Shown piece by piece: positions 7,480 to 16,435 of a DNA stretch of 64,000 nucleotides (its first letter is position 1; each line of letters opens with the position of its first letter). A program made the translations under genes and the position numbers. Under the pieces are notes generated by a model, which saw only the letters and a program-made list of their open reading frames with translations, was not told where the DNA came from and did no database searches. The stretch comes from Streptomyces sp. BV286 (lineage in GTDB: Bacteria > Actinomycetota > Actinomycetes > Streptomycetales > Streptomycetaceae): positions 124,001 through 188,000 of the forward strand of contig NZ_JAHRIB010000100.1 in NCBI RefSeq assembly GCF_019090165.1, in the 5' to 3' direction.

Positions 7480-8541
7480 ATGGCCGTGGCTCGTATCAAG
7501 GGAGCACTGCGCTCCCCTGTCACCTTCTCCGTCGTCGCCGGGCTCCTCATCGGCGCCCTGTTCCTGGTCGGCACCGGCGCCGATCCGCTCGCCGCGTACG
7601 GGGCCGTCATCACCGGTTCGCTCGGGGCCGACGGGATCGGGGCGACGCTCAGCACCGGGACCAGCGTGCTGGGGATGGCGCTCGCGCTGGCGATCCCGCT
7701 GCGCGCCGGGCTCATCAACCTCGGCGGGGACGGGCAGATGGTGCTCGGCGGCATCGCGGCCGCCGTCACCGGCCTGTACTCGCCGCTGCCCGCGCCGCTC
7801 ACCGTCGTACTCGCGCTGCTCGCCGGGGTCGCGGCGGGCGCCGCGTACGCCGCGCTGGCCGCGCTGTGCGAGAACCGGTTCGGGGTGCCGCTGCTGGTCA
7901 GCAGCCTGCTGCTCAGCTATCCGGCGACCTCGTTCGCCTCGTATCTGGTGCGGTATCCGCTCAAGGAGCCCGGCTCCAGCCTGCCTCAGACGCGGCGGCT
8001 CCCGGAGGGGGTGGCGCTGCCCGCCTTCGGCACGTCGACCGTGACGGCGGGACTGGTCCTGGTCGTCCTGGCGGCAGCCGCGTACTGGTTCGCCGACCGG
8101 CGCACGGCCATCGGGTACGAGATCCGGATGACCGGGCTCAACCCCCGCTTCGCCGCGTACGCGGGAGTGGAGCGCAAGGGGCTCACGCTCCGGCTGGTGG
8201 CGACCTCCGGCGCGCTCGCCGGACTGGTCGGCTCGATCGGTGTCCTGAGCTTCCCCTACCGCTTCCTCGACGGAGCGCTGACCGCTCCCGGCTACACCTG
8301 GACGGGCCTCACCGCGGCGCTGCTCGCCGCGGCGGCCCCGCTGGGCACGGTGCTGGCGTCGTTCTTCTTCGCCGTCCTCCAGGTCGGCGGGCTGTCGATG
8401 GAGCGCACCACCGAGGTTCCGCGCGAGCTGACCCAGGTACTCCAGGCCATCGTCATCGTGTTCCTCGCGGCGCGGCTGCGCTTCCCGCGCCGACGGCGGA
8501 GGAAAGACCAAGAGAGCGTCGCCCAGGGGGAGTTCGCCTGA
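7480..8541 (+). CDS. Nucleoside ABC transporter permease (first subunit)
   Basis: A 353-residue BPD_transp_2-type membrane protein with many hydrophobic helices. IPLRAGLINLGGDGQMVLGG is the family hallmark. ATG 7480 lies one base after the ATPase stop; upstream in-frame codons lie within the ATPase gene and are not used. The C-terminus is basic (RFPRRRRRK), suggesting a cytoplasmic end. It pairs with the next gene to form the channel. Confidence 0.9.
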   Translation: MAVARIKGALRSPVTFSVVAGLLIGALFLVGTGADPLAAYGAVITGSLGADGIGATLSTGTSVLGMALALAIPLRAGLINLGGDGQMVLGGIAAAVTGLYSPLPAPLTVVLALLAGVAAGAAYAALAALCENRFGVPLLVSSLLLSYPATSFASYLVRYPLKEPGSSLPQTRRLPEGVALPAFGTSTVTAGLVLVVLAAAAYWFADRRTAIGYEIRMTGLNPRFAAYAGVERKGLTLRLVATSGALAGLVGSIGVLSFPYRFLDGALTAPGYTWTGLTAALLAAAAPLGTVLASFFFAVLQVGGLSMERTTEVPRELTQVLQAIVIVFLAARLRFPRRRRRKDQESVAQGEFA

Positions 8542-9410
8542 TGTTCTTCGACTCCGATCTCCTCATGTCGGCGCTGCGCGCGCTGACGCCGATCCTGCTC
8601 GCCGCACTCGGCGGCGCCGTGTGCGAGCGTGCGGGCGTCTTCAACATCGGCCTCGAGGGCATGATGCTGATGGGCTGCTTCACCGCCGTCACCACCAGCT
8701 GGTTCACGGGCAGCCCCTGGCTGGGTGTCCTGGCGGCCGCGCTCGCCGCCGCCGCGTACTCGCTGATCCTCGCCGTGGGCGCGGTCACACTGCGCGGCGA
8801 CGCGGTCGTGCTCGGCATCGCCATGAACCTCCTGGCCGTGGGGCTGACCAGCTTCCTGCTGCGTACGATCTTCGGCGTGCAGGGCACTTTTGACGATCCG
8901 TCACTCGCCGGGCTGCCACTGGTCGGTGGGCTCTCGCCCCTCGCGTATCTGGCGTGGGCGGCGGTCGGCGTGGCCGCGCTGCTGCTGTCCCGCCATGTGT
9001 GGGGGCTGCGGCTGCGCGGGGTCGGTGAGGCCCCGGACGCCGCGGCCACACTCGGGGTGAGCCCGACCCGCCACAAGTACGCGGCCGTACTCGCGTCCGG
9101 TGTGCTGTGCGGGCTCGCCGGGGCACAACTCGCCCTGGGCAACGTCACGTTGTTCTCCGAGAACATGACGGCCGGCCGGGGCTGGATCGCCGTCGTCGCG
9201 GTCATGCTCGGGCGCGCCCTGCCGCTCGGCGTGCTGCTCGCCGCGCTCCTCTTCGGTCTGGCCGAGGCCGCGGGCTTCCGTCTGCAGGGCCTCGGTCTGC
9301 CGCAGCAGGCGACCGACGCCGCGCCGTACGTCGTCACGCTCGGCGCCCTCTTCCTCAGCACGGCGCAGCGTCGCCGCCGCAACAGCCGTACGACTGGAGT
9401 CACTTCATGA
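8541..9410 (+). CDS. Nucleoside ABC transporter permease (second subunit)
   Basis: A 289-residue membrane protein, shorter than its partner as usual for BMP systems. CERAGVFNIGLEGMMLMG is the hallmark segment, and the later GRGWIAVVAVMLGRALPLG segment is also conserved. Its ATG shares an A with the preceding TGA (TGATG), and its stop overlaps the next ATG (ATGA), so the whole operon is translationally coupled. Confidence 0.9.
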   Translation: MFFDSDLLMSALRALTPILLAALGGAVCERAGVFNIGLEGMMLMGCFTAVTTSWFTGSPWLGVLAAALAAAAYSLILAVGAVTLRGDAVVLGIAMNLLAVGLTSFLLRTIFGVQGTFDDPSLAGLPLVGGLSPLAYLAWAAVGVAALLLSRHVWGLRLRGVGEAPDAAATLGVSPTRHKYAAVLASGVLCGLAGAQLALGNVTLFSENMTAGRGWIAVVAVMLGRALPLGVLLAALLFGLAEAAGFRLQGLGLPQQATDAAPYVVTLGALFLSTAQRRRRNSRTTGVTS

Positions 9411-10165
9411 CGCAGAATCCGGCCCCCATCACGCGCATACCCCGTACCGGGCTGCCGCCGCGCGCGGTCGTCGTGGGTGACCCCGCGCGCGCCGCGGCCG
9501 TCGCGGCGCTGCTCGACGGCGCCGAGGAGGTCTCGTACCACCGCGAATACCGCGCTTTCACCGGGAGTTGGAAGGGCGTGCCGGTCGTCGTCGCCTCCCA
9601 CGGGGTGGGCGCTCCGGGGGCGATCCTGCTCTTCCAGGAGCTGGCCGACGCGGGTGTGGACACCTTCCTGCGGTTCGGCACGGCGGGTGCGATGCGGCCC
9701 GGAATCCGCGACGGCGACCTCGTCATCGCGGAGGCGGCCGTGCGCGACGACGGTGTGACCCAGCAGTTGCTGCCGCCCGAGTACCCGGCGGTGGCCGCGC
9801 CGGAGGCGGTGCTCGCGCTCCAGCGGGCGGCGCGGGAGCAGGGCGCCGCGCACCACCGCGGCTTCGTGTGGACGCGGGCCGCCTTCCAGCCGGGGCTGAT
9901 ACCGCTGACCTCGTACGACGGGGCGGGGCTCGCGGCCATCGAGATGGAACTGTCCGCGCTGTACGTGACGGCCTCACTGCGCGGGCTGACGGCGGGCGGC
10001 GTGCTCGTGATCGACGGCGCGAACGCGGACGAACTCGTCGACGAGGCCGCCACCGGCGGCTACGACCCGCATCGTGAGATCGTCGCGGCGGGCGTGGAGC
10101 GCGGCGGTGTGGTCGCGCTGGAGGCCCTGCGTCTGCTCGCGGAAGCATCGGAGACCGCACTGTGA
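9407..10165 (+). CDS. Nucleoside phosphorylase (PNP/UDP family, uridine-phosphorylase-like)
   Basis: A 252-residue NP-I family enzyme that cleaves a ribonucleoside with phosphate to base and ribose-1-phosphate. VVVGDPARA is the N-terminal phosphate-site motif, FLRFGTAGAM (88-96) is the Gly-rich phosphate loop and AAIEMELSAL (Glu179, Glu181) is the ribose-binding EME motif. The base-binding region differs from textbook uridine phosphorylase (VIDGANADEL near the C-terminus), so specificity is open. Coupled between the importer and the deaminase, it may act on methylthioinosine, giving the substrate of MtnA; inosine or uridine are alternatives. Confidence 0.82.
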   Translation: MTQNPAPITRIPRTGLPPRAVVVGDPARAAAVAALLDGAEEVSYHREYRAFTGSWKGVPVVVASHGVGAPGAILLFQELADAGVDTFLRFGTAGAMRPGIRDGDLVIAEAAVRDDGVTQQLLPPEYPAVAAPEAVLALQRAAREQGAAHHRGFVWTRAAFQPGLIPLTSYDGAGLAAIEMELSALYVTASLRGLTAGGVLVIDGANADELVDEAATGGYDPHREIVAAGVERGGVVALEALRLLAEASETAL

Positions 10166-11496
10166 CCGTCCCCGCCCAACGCCCTGCCCCCGCCGACCTG
10201 TTGATCCACGGCGGTGACGTCCTCACCGTCGACGAGGCCGGCACGCTCGTACCCGACGGAGCCGTGGCCGTCCGCGACGGCGCGATCGTCGAGGTCGGAC
10301 CGGCCCGCGAGCTGCGGTCGCGGTACAGGGCCGCCGACACCCTCGACGCGACGGGCTGCCTCGTGCTCCCCGGCCTGGTCAACACGCACACGCACCTCGC
10401 GATGACGCTGCTGCGCGGCCGCGCCGACGACGTGACGCTCCAGGGCTTCCTGGAGCGCGTGCTCCGCTGGGAGAGCGAGCTGCTGTCGGCGGACAGCGTC
10501 GCTTCGGCGATCCGGGTGGCGATCGCGGAGAGCGTACGGGCCGGGGTGACGTCGGCGCTCGACATGTACTGGTTCCACGAGGCCGCCGAGCAGGTCGCCC
10601 GGGAGGCCGGCTGGCGGTTGCACACCGGGCCCACCTTCATGGACGTACCGGACCCGGCAGACGGCATCGCGTACGAGGACCGGCTGGAGTGGGCGCGCCG
10701 CGACCTGGCGGGCCGTGCGTGGCCGCCCGGGACCCGCCCGGTGCTCTTCGCGCACTCCGCCTACACCCTCTCCCCCGGGCAGCTGACCGACATCGCCGCC
10801 CTGGCACGGGAGTTCGGCGCGCTGCTGCACATGCACGCGGCGGAGAACGCCACCGAGGTCGCCACCGTCGAGTCGCGGTACGGCAGACGGCCGGTGGAGC
10901 TGCTCGACTCGCTCGGCCTGCTCGGCCCGGACCTCCTGCTGGCCCACGCCGTGGACCTCTCGGACACCGAGATCGCCGCTCTGGCCCGTACCGGCACGTC
11001 GGTCGCCCACTGCCCCGTGTCGAACCTCAAACTGGGCTGCGGCATCGCCCCCGTGCCGCGGCTGCTGGGCGCGGGCGTGACCGTCGGACTCGGCACGGAC
11101 GGCGCGGTCAGCTCCAACACCCTGGACGTGCTGCGCGCGGCGGGCCTCGCCGCCCTGGTGCACAAGGCCGGTGGGGACCCCACCGCGGTCGGCGCCGAGC
11201 AGGCCGTGCGCATGGCCACGATCGAGGGCGCCCGGGCCCTGGGGCTCGACGCCCGGCTCGGTTCGCTGGAGGCGGGAAAGCGGGCCGACGTGATCGTCCT
11301 GGACCTCGGACGTCCGCATCTGGCACCCCGCCACGACCCGTGGTCGACGCTCGCGTACGCCGCCCGGGCCGAGGACGTCCGGGACACGCTCGTCGACGGC
11401 CGGGTCCTGATGCGCGACCGTGTACTCACCACGCTCGACGAGGCCGCCGCGCTTGCGGACCTGGCGGCTCTCGTGTCACGGTCCGACCTGGTGTGA
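10162..11496 (+). CDS. mtaD: Amidohydrolase, methylthioadenosine/S-adenosylhomocysteine/adenosine-type deaminase
   Basis: A 444-residue ATZ/TRZ-like metal-dependent deaminase. Metal and catalytic residues are visible: NTHTHLAM (His76, His78), HMHAAENATE (His225, Glu228), LAHAVDL (His262) and GLGTDGAVSSNT (Asp313). The family deaminates MTA, SAH, adenosine or other aminopurine-like substrates. The GTG start overlaps the phosphorylase stop. With the phosphorylase it would convert MTA to methylthioinosine and then MTR-1-phosphate, the route known from Pseudomonas. The symbol rests on context; guanine or other N-heterocycle deamination cannot be excluded. Confidence 0.75.
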   Translation: MTVPAQRPAPADLLIHGGDVLTVDEAGTLVPDGAVAVRDGAIVEVGPARELRSRYRAADTLDATGCLVLPGLVNTHTHLAMTLLRGRADDVTLQGFLERVLRWESELLSADSVASAIRVAIAESVRAGVTSALDMYWFHEAAEQVAREAGWRLHTGPTFMDVPDPADGIAYEDRLEWARRDLAGRAWPPGTRPVLFAHSAYTLSPGQLTDIAALAREFGALLHMHAAENATEVATVESRYGRRPVELLDSLGLLGPDLLLAHAVDLSDTEIAALARTGTSVAHCPVSNLKLGCGIAPVPRLLGAGVTVGLGTDGAVSSNTLDVLRAAGLAALVHKAGGDPTAVGAEQAVRMATIEGARALGLDARLGSLEAGKRADVIVLDLGRPHLAPRHDPWSTLAYAARAEDVRDTLVDGRVLMRDRVLTTLDEAAALADLAALVSRSDLV

Positions 11497-11539
11497 TCGC
11501 CCGGGACGGGTTCGCCGGGGCGACGGAAGCCGCATAATA

Positions 11540-11554
11540 AGACATCGGATGTCT
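11540..11554. promoter_or_regulatory. Perfect palindromic GntR/FadR-type operator
   Basis: AGACATC-G-GATGTCT is a perfect 7+1+7 inverted repeat. It ends 31 bases before the gntR ATG and overlaps an AT-rich stretch (CATAATAAG) that could be a -10 region. Its form suits FadR-subfamily repressors and suggests autoregulation. Confidence 0.65.
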
Positions 11555-11585
11555 GAGCGACAGTCTGAGTGACAGGGAGGCCGCC

Positions 11586-12257
11586 ATGGCAGTCACCGAT
11601 GAGGCGATCGAGAAGATCAAGGGAATGATCGTCTCCGGCGCGCTGCGCCCCGGCGACCGGCTTCCGAAGGAGAGCGAACTCGCCGCCGATCTGGGCCTGT
11701 CCCGGAACTCCCTGCGGGAGGCGGTGCGTGCGCTCTCGCTGATCCGCATCCTGGACGTGCGGCAGGGCGACGGCACGTACGTCACGAGCCTGGACCCGCA
11801 GCTCCTCCTGGAGGCGCTGAGTTTCGTCGTGGACTTCCACCGCGACGACACGGTCCTGGAGTTCCTCGCGGTACGCCGCATCCTGGAGCCGGCCGCGACG
11901 GCGATGGCGGCGCTGCGGATCAGCGAACAGCAGGTGGACGCGCTGGCCGCCCAGTTGGACGCCCTCGGCGCCGGCCCCTCGGTGGAGGAACTCGTCGCCT
12001 GCGACCTGGAGTTCCACCGGGGCATCGTGCAGAGCTCCGGGAACTCGGTGCTGTGCTCCCTCCTCGACGGCCTCTCGGGGCCCACCACCCGCGCGCGCAT
12101 CTGGCGGGGCCTGACCCAGGAGGACGCGGTCAGCCGCACCCTGCACGAACACCGCGCGATCCTCAGCGCCCTGCGCGACCGGGACGCGGAGGCGGCCCGT
12201 TCGTGGGCGACGGTGCACATCGCGAGCGTGGAGCAGTGGCTGCGCTCGACGTTGTGA
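11586..12257 (+). CDS. FadR-subfamily GntR transcriptional regulator
   Basis: A 223-residue repressor-type regulator. The N-terminal winged helix includes GDRLPKESELAADLGLSRNSLREAVRAL, followed by GDGTYV. The C-terminal FCD all-alpha ligand domain starts about residue 85 with VRRILEPAATAMAAL. ATG 11586 follows GGGAGG. It sits directly after the nucleoside transport/salvage operon and has its own palindromic promoter. It may regulate that operon, although no copy of the exact operator was found in front of the transporter. Its last 95 bases overlap the convergent NACHT gene. Confidence 0.9.
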   Translation: MAVTDEAIEKIKGMIVSGALRPGDRLPKESELAADLGLSRNSLREAVRALSLIRILDVRQGDGTYVTSLDPQLLLEALSFVVDFHRDDTVLEFLAVRRILEPAATAMAALRISEQQVDALAAQLDALGAGPSVEELVACDLEFHRGIVQSSGNSVLCSLLDGLSGPTTRARIWRGLTQEDAVSRTLHEHRAILSALRDRDAEAARSWATVHIASVEQWLRSTL

Positions 12258-14718
12258 ACTGCCTTTGCGGGCCCGCCAGATGGTGTTGCAGCTCGATGTG
12301 GCGGAACTGGTAGACCGCGCCGGCCCTGCGCAGCACGCCGTGGTGTTCGTGCGCGTCAGCGAGGAAGGCCAGGAGGTCGAAGGGCAGTTTCGCGCGCAGG
12401 GCCAGGTGGCAGCGGGCCACGGCGTAATGGCCCCAGGCCGCCTGACGGATGCCGATGGCCAGGCCGGTCAGCAGGGCGGGGACCAGCCCGACGACGTAGA
12501 CCCACAGGCCGGAGTCGCCGGCGCCGGCCCCCCACACGCGGGCCGAGCCCCAGAGCATGGCGCACCAGCCCTGCGTCCCGATCATGGCCGCGCCGAGTAC
12601 CGCCGCGGTGAACACGCAGGTCCCGAGCGTGCGCCGGTCGTTGCCGAGGAGGGTCCGGCCGTCGACCGAGGTGCCGAGGTCGACCGGGACCGTCCGCAGA
12701 CCCTGGACGAGCACGCACGACACCGCGTACACCGCCGCGACCTGTTCGGCGGCCCAGAACGCCTCCAGCGGCTCGGCCGGTCCGAGGTACTCACGGCTCG
12801 CCCCACCCGAGAGCACATCGGCGAACAGGCCCTCCAGCAGGATGCCGCCGCCGATCAGCGCGCCGCCCACCAGCCCCGTGAGGATGCCCCGCGGGCTCCA
12901 GCGCCAGCGGACCCGGGCGACGGGACACGCGGGATCCGCGCGTACGCCGTCGGCGCCGACGGCAGCGGCGATCACCCCGTAAAGGAGGGCGCTGACCGTC
13001 CCGCAGGCGTTGCCGAAGGCCAGTACGTACAGGGCCGCCGCCGCGGCTCCGGTCAGGAGCGCCCGCCGGTCCCAGTGGGAGGGCCGGCGCAGTTCCGGCC
13101 GCCCGCCGAAGGCGAAACCGGCGACGATCACTCCGACGAGGGCCAGCGAACCGCCGTCGGCCAGCCGGTTGAGTACCAGGCCGGCGGAGAGGTCGGGAGC
13201 GACGCCCGCGCACAGCAGGGTGATCACCACGGCTGCCACGAGGCCGCACCGCAGTCCTCCGCAGAGGCCCGCCGCCACCACACCGAGCCCGCCGCGCTCT
13301 TCCCAGTGGGGCGGGAACAGCGGGTTGGGCGCGGCGCGATGGGTCAGTTCCATGGCCATGCCCTCGACCAGCCAGCCGAGGCAGCCCAACAGGGCGCCGA
13401 CGAGGACCGGCGGCAGCGCGGTCGGCACGGCGCGGTGAAGCTTCCACCAGGCGACCTCCGCCGCCCCGTCGAGTCCGCGCTCCATGTGGCGCGCCAGATG
13501 ACGCAGTGCGGCGTGCGCCCGCGCCGGCGTCCACCGGCAGGGGCGGCGCGGGTGCGGCCTGTACGCCGCCCCGACGAACGCCTCGAAGAGATGGTGCTCC
13601 ACCTCGGCCGGGGTGGAGCACCGCAGCAGCTCACCGGGGTCCGGCAGTTCCTCGTGCCCCTGCGCGGGACGCGGGTTGTAGACGGACCGGGCGAGCGACA
13701 CCATCAGGGGTCGGGTCAGGGCCTCGGCGACCGGTGTGTCCGTTCCCAGCGCGTCGACGACCGGCCTCCAGCGTGCCGCCGCCGGGGTGCCGCTCCCGCC
13801 GGCGTCCCGGAGCAGATAGGCCTCGACGTCCGGTCCGTGGAGGGGTTCGAGGCGGATGCCGGCCATGCCCGTGAGTCGCGGGGGCACCCCGCTCCGCGGC
13901 CGTAGCGCCGCCCGGTACTCGTCGGGCCGGCTCGACAGCACCAGCCCGCATCCGTACGGCAGGGCCTCGTTGACGGCGTGCAGCGCCGTGGCTCCCACGG
14001 CGGCGGGCAGTTCGTCGAACCCGTCGAGCACCGGCAGCACCAGACGCCGGTCCAGCAGCGCCGCGGCGCGGGTGAGCGGCCCGTCCTCCTCCGAGGCGGC
14101 CGCTCCCAGGTCCGGATGGTCCTGCGCGAGTTTGCGCTCCAGCCAACTGCGCAGGTCCTGGGCGCCGGGGTCCCAGGAGGCGAGGGGGAAGAGGACGGGC
14201 ACGGGCCCGCCCGGCTGCCGTCGCTCGATCAGGGAGAGCACGAGCCGTACGAGCAGCAGCGTCTTGCCCGATCCCGGGGCGCCGAGGACCAGCAGTCGCC
14301 GGGTGGGGACCCGCTCGGTGAAGAGGTCGCCGAGCTCCCCGTCACGGCCGTCGAGCCCGCCGGGCCGCGTCGCCTCCGCCAGGTCGGCATCGGCGGCCCG
14401 CCAGGCGACGGGCAGCGGGTACGGATCCTCCAGCCGCCGTATCTGCGCCTCGGTCTCCCACTGGCGCCGGACGGCGACGGCGAGCCGGTCCGCGAGGGTG
14501 CCCGGGTCCGCCGCAGTGGCGGCCTCGGTGCGGTCGGCCCGGTAGGCGCTCCAGGCGAGGTAGGCGCCGGCCCCGGTCGGCAGCAGCGCGGCCACCACCG
14601 ACGCGGGGTCGTCCAGGTGCGGGGCGACCAGCAGGGCTCCCACGGTTCCGGCGGCCAGCAGCGTCAGATACACCGCGCCGGCTCGCCGGACACGCGACCC
14701 GGGGGCAACTCCGCTCAT
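12163..14718 (-). CDS. Membrane-associated NACHT-domain NTPase
   Basis: 851 residues. Two N-terminal hydrophobic segments (about 14-58) are followed by a NACHT/STAND ATPase with Walker A LVLGAPGSGKTLLL (146-153) and Walker B LPVLDGFDELP (228-238), then an SSRPDEY sensor region. From about residue 430 onward there are many hydrophobic helices, ending with YQFRHIELQHHLA. ATG 14718 is chosen because upstream sequence is low-complexity. NACHT proteins include bacterial NLR-like anti-phage sensors, but this multi-helix membrane form is common and uncharacterised in streptomycetes. The 3' end overlaps gntR tail-to-tail by 95 bases. Confidence 0.8.
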   Translation of the reverse strand: MSGVAPGSRVRRAGAVYLTLLAAGTVGALLVAPHLDDPASVVAALLPTGAGAYLAWSAYRADRTEAATAADPGTLADRLAVAVRRQWETEAQIRRLEDPYPLPVAWRAADADLAEATRPGGLDGRDGELGDLFTERVPTRRLLVLGAPGSGKTLLLVRLVLSLIERRQPGGPVPVLFPLASWDPGAQDLRSWLERKLAQDHPDLGAAASEEDGPLTRAAALLDRRLVLPVLDGFDELPAAVGATALHAVNEALPYGCGLVLSSRPDEYRAALRPRSGVPPRLTGMAGIRLEPLHGPDVEAYLLRDAGGSGTPAAARWRPVVDALGTDTPVAEALTRPLMVSLARSVYNPRPAQGHEELPDPGELLRCSTPAEVEHHLFEAFVGAAYRPHPRRPCRWTPARAHAALRHLARHMERGLDGAAEVAWWKLHRAVPTALPPVLVGALLGCLGWLVEGMAMELTHRAAPNPLFPPHWEERGGLGVVAAGLCGGLRCGLVAAVVITLLCAGVAPDLSAGLVLNRLADGGSLALVGVIVAGFAFGGRPELRRPSHWDRRALLTGAAAAALYVLAFGNACGTVSALLYGVIAAAVGADGVRADPACPVARVRWRWSPRGILTGLVGGALIGGGILLEGLFADVLSGGASREYLGPAEPLEAFWAAEQVAAVYAVSCVLVQGLRTVPVDLGTSVDGRTLLGNDRRTLGTCVFTAAVLGAAMIGTQGWCAMLWGSARVWGAGAGDSGLWVYVVGLVPALLTGLAIGIRQAAWGHYAVARCHLALRAKLPFDLLAFLADAHEHHGVLRRAGAVYQFRHIELQHHLAGPQRQFTTSSAATAPRSRCAPSPTNGPPPRPGRAGR

Positions 14719-15178
14719 CCGACGAAGAGTTCCGTACGGACACCGGGCCCGGCGGGGAATCGGGTCCCGCCCCACACGCGCGGGTGAACTTCCCGGTGGG
14801 CCCGGCCGGTGCCGACGGGGGGCACGCGGGACCACACCGGCCGTCGGTACGGGCCGCCCGGGCGGTCGGCCGGGAGCCGGGGACGGGCGCCGTGGACCGC
14901 GAAGGACCGGTGGTGGTCGCCCGCCTGCGCGCCCCCGCCTCCTTCCGGTCCGGGACATCGGACCTCTGTTGGTCGTCCGACGTATGGCACTGCCTCCCGA
15001 CAACCGCCCGGCCCGCGATCGAGGTTGACGCCGGACAGCTCGGATGACTGGCGGGTGTTCAGAGGCGGCGAACGGGGCAGTGATCCGGTCACTCCCCCAT
15101 GCGAGGGGGCTGCGGGCGCCCCCCGCGCAAGCCGTAAGGTTGGGGCGTACGCGAGAGCACGTCGGAAGGAGGCGCTGG
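14719..15178. other. 460-base divergent intergenic region
   Basis: This separates the NACHT gene (-) from the PAC2 gene (+). Near the PAC2 start, TAAGGT (15136-15141) resembles a Streptomyces -10 hexamer and AAGGAGG precedes the GTG. A short CCCCC/GGGGG stem surrounds ATGCGA near 15100. I see no convincing gene in it. Confidence 0.4.
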
Positions 15179-16348
15179 GTGATCGAGCTCGAGGGGGTTC
15201 CCGAGCTGGTCGACCCGGTCATGGTGGCCGCGTTCGAGGGCTGGAACGACGCCGGCGACGCCGCCTCGACCGCGGTCGCGCATCTGGACAGGGAATGGAA
15301 GGGCGAGGTGTTCGCGGCGCTCGACGCCGAGGACTACTACGACTTCCAGGTGAACCGTCCCACCGTGTGGCTGGACGGCGGCGTACGCAAGATCACCTGG
15401 CCGACGACCCGGTTGTCGGTGGTCCGCGTCGGCGGCGACAAGCCGCGGGACCTGGTGCTGGTGCGGGGCATCGAACCGTCGATGCGCTGGCGCTCCTTCT
15501 GCAACGAACTCCTCGGCTTCGCCCATGAACTGGGCGTGGAGCTGGTGGTGATCCTCGGCGCGCTGCTGGGCGACACCCCGCACACCCGTCCGGTGCCGGT
15601 CAGCGGGGTCACCTCCGATCCGGACCTGGCGCGCACGATGGACCTCGAGGAGACCAAGTACGAGGGCCCCACGGGCATCGTCGGCATTCTCCAGGAGGCG
15701 TGCACGCATGCGGGAGTACCCGCGGTGTCGCTGTGGGCGGCCGTGCCGCACTACGTCTCGCAGCCCCCGAACCCGAAGGCGACGCTGGCCCTCCTGAACC
15801 GCCTGGAGGACCTCATCGACATGCGGATCCCGCTGGGCGAGCTTCCCGAGGACGCCAGGGCCTGGCAGGTGGGCGTGGACCAACTGGCCGCGGAGGACAG
15901 CGAGGTCGCCGAGTACGTACAGACGCTGGAGGAGGCCCGGGACACCGCCGAGCTGCCGGAGGCGTCGGGCGAGGCGATCGCCCGCGAGTTCGAGCGCTAT
16001 CTGCGCAGACGGGACGGGGGTGGTCCGACGGCGCCGCCCGGCGGCCACGCCACGGAGAGCGGCGACCCCTCCACGTATCTGCGGGAGAGCCCGGCCGGCC
16101 GCACCAGGCCGCCGAAGCCGCAGCGGCCCGGCACCACCGACGGCGACGCCGACGGCGCCGTGGACGGCGGGGACGCGGACCCCGGCGCCACGGACGACTC
16201 CGGCTCTCCCGAGGACGGGCCGGGCCCCACGAACCCGTCCGACGCGTCCGGCACGTCCGACGCGCCCGGCCCTTCGGACTCCTCCGGAGCCTCCGGCCCC
16301 TCCGACTCCGCGGGTCCTGCCGACCCCTCCGGCCCCTCGGAGGACTGA
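15179..16348 (+). CDS. parJ: PAC2-family protein, probable ParJ
   Basis: A 389-residue actinobacterial PAC2 (proteasome-assembly-chaperone-like) protein. Hallmarks are VAAFEGWNDAGDAASTAV at residues 13-30 and VVILGALLGDTPHTRPV. The GTG at 15179 follows AAGGAGG by eight bases. From about residue 285 the protein turns into a long Gly/Pro/Ser/Asp-rich acidic tail rich in SGPSD-like repeats, probably disordered. Its place near mshC matches, from memory, S. coelicolor SCO1662 (ParJ), reported to modulate ParA polymerisation during sporulation. The family call is firm; the ParJ identity rests on synteny. Confidence 0.7.
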   Translation: MIELEGVPELVDPVMVAAFEGWNDAGDAASTAVAHLDREWKGEVFAALDAEDYYDFQVNRPTVWLDGGVRKITWPTTRLSVVRVGGDKPRDLVLVRGIEPSMRWRSFCNELLGFAHELGVELVVILGALLGDTPHTRPVPVSGVTSDPDLARTMDLEETKYEGPTGIVGILQEACTHAGVPAVSLWAAVPHYVSQPPNPKATLALLNRLEDLIDMRIPLGELPEDARAWQVGVDQLAAEDSEVAEYVQTLEEARDTAELPEASGEAIAREFERYLRRRDGGGPTAPPGGHATESGDPSTYLRESPAGRTRPPKPQRPGTTDGDADGAVDGGDADPGATDDSGSPEDGPGPTNPSDASGTSDAPGPSDSSGASGPSDSAGPADPSGPSED

Positions 16349-16400
16349 CAAGGGCCGACCGGGCCGGATCCGGCATCCGGGCGCGCCTGGACCGAACGTC

Positions 16401-16435
16401 GAGGGGGTGGTGCGCTGCGGACGCACCACCCCCTC
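16401..16435. terminator. Strong bidirectional terminator
   Basis: GAGGGGGTGGTGCG (16401-16414) pairs perfectly with CGCACCACCCCCTC (16422-16435) over a 7-base loop, in the convergent gap after the PAC2 gene. Confidence 0.9.

Noticed and set aside
12265..13905. Long open frame opposite the NACHT gene
   Set aside because: Composition is that of the antisense of GC-rich coding DNA (Gly/Arg/Gln/Pro-rich), with no ribosome-binding site or family.
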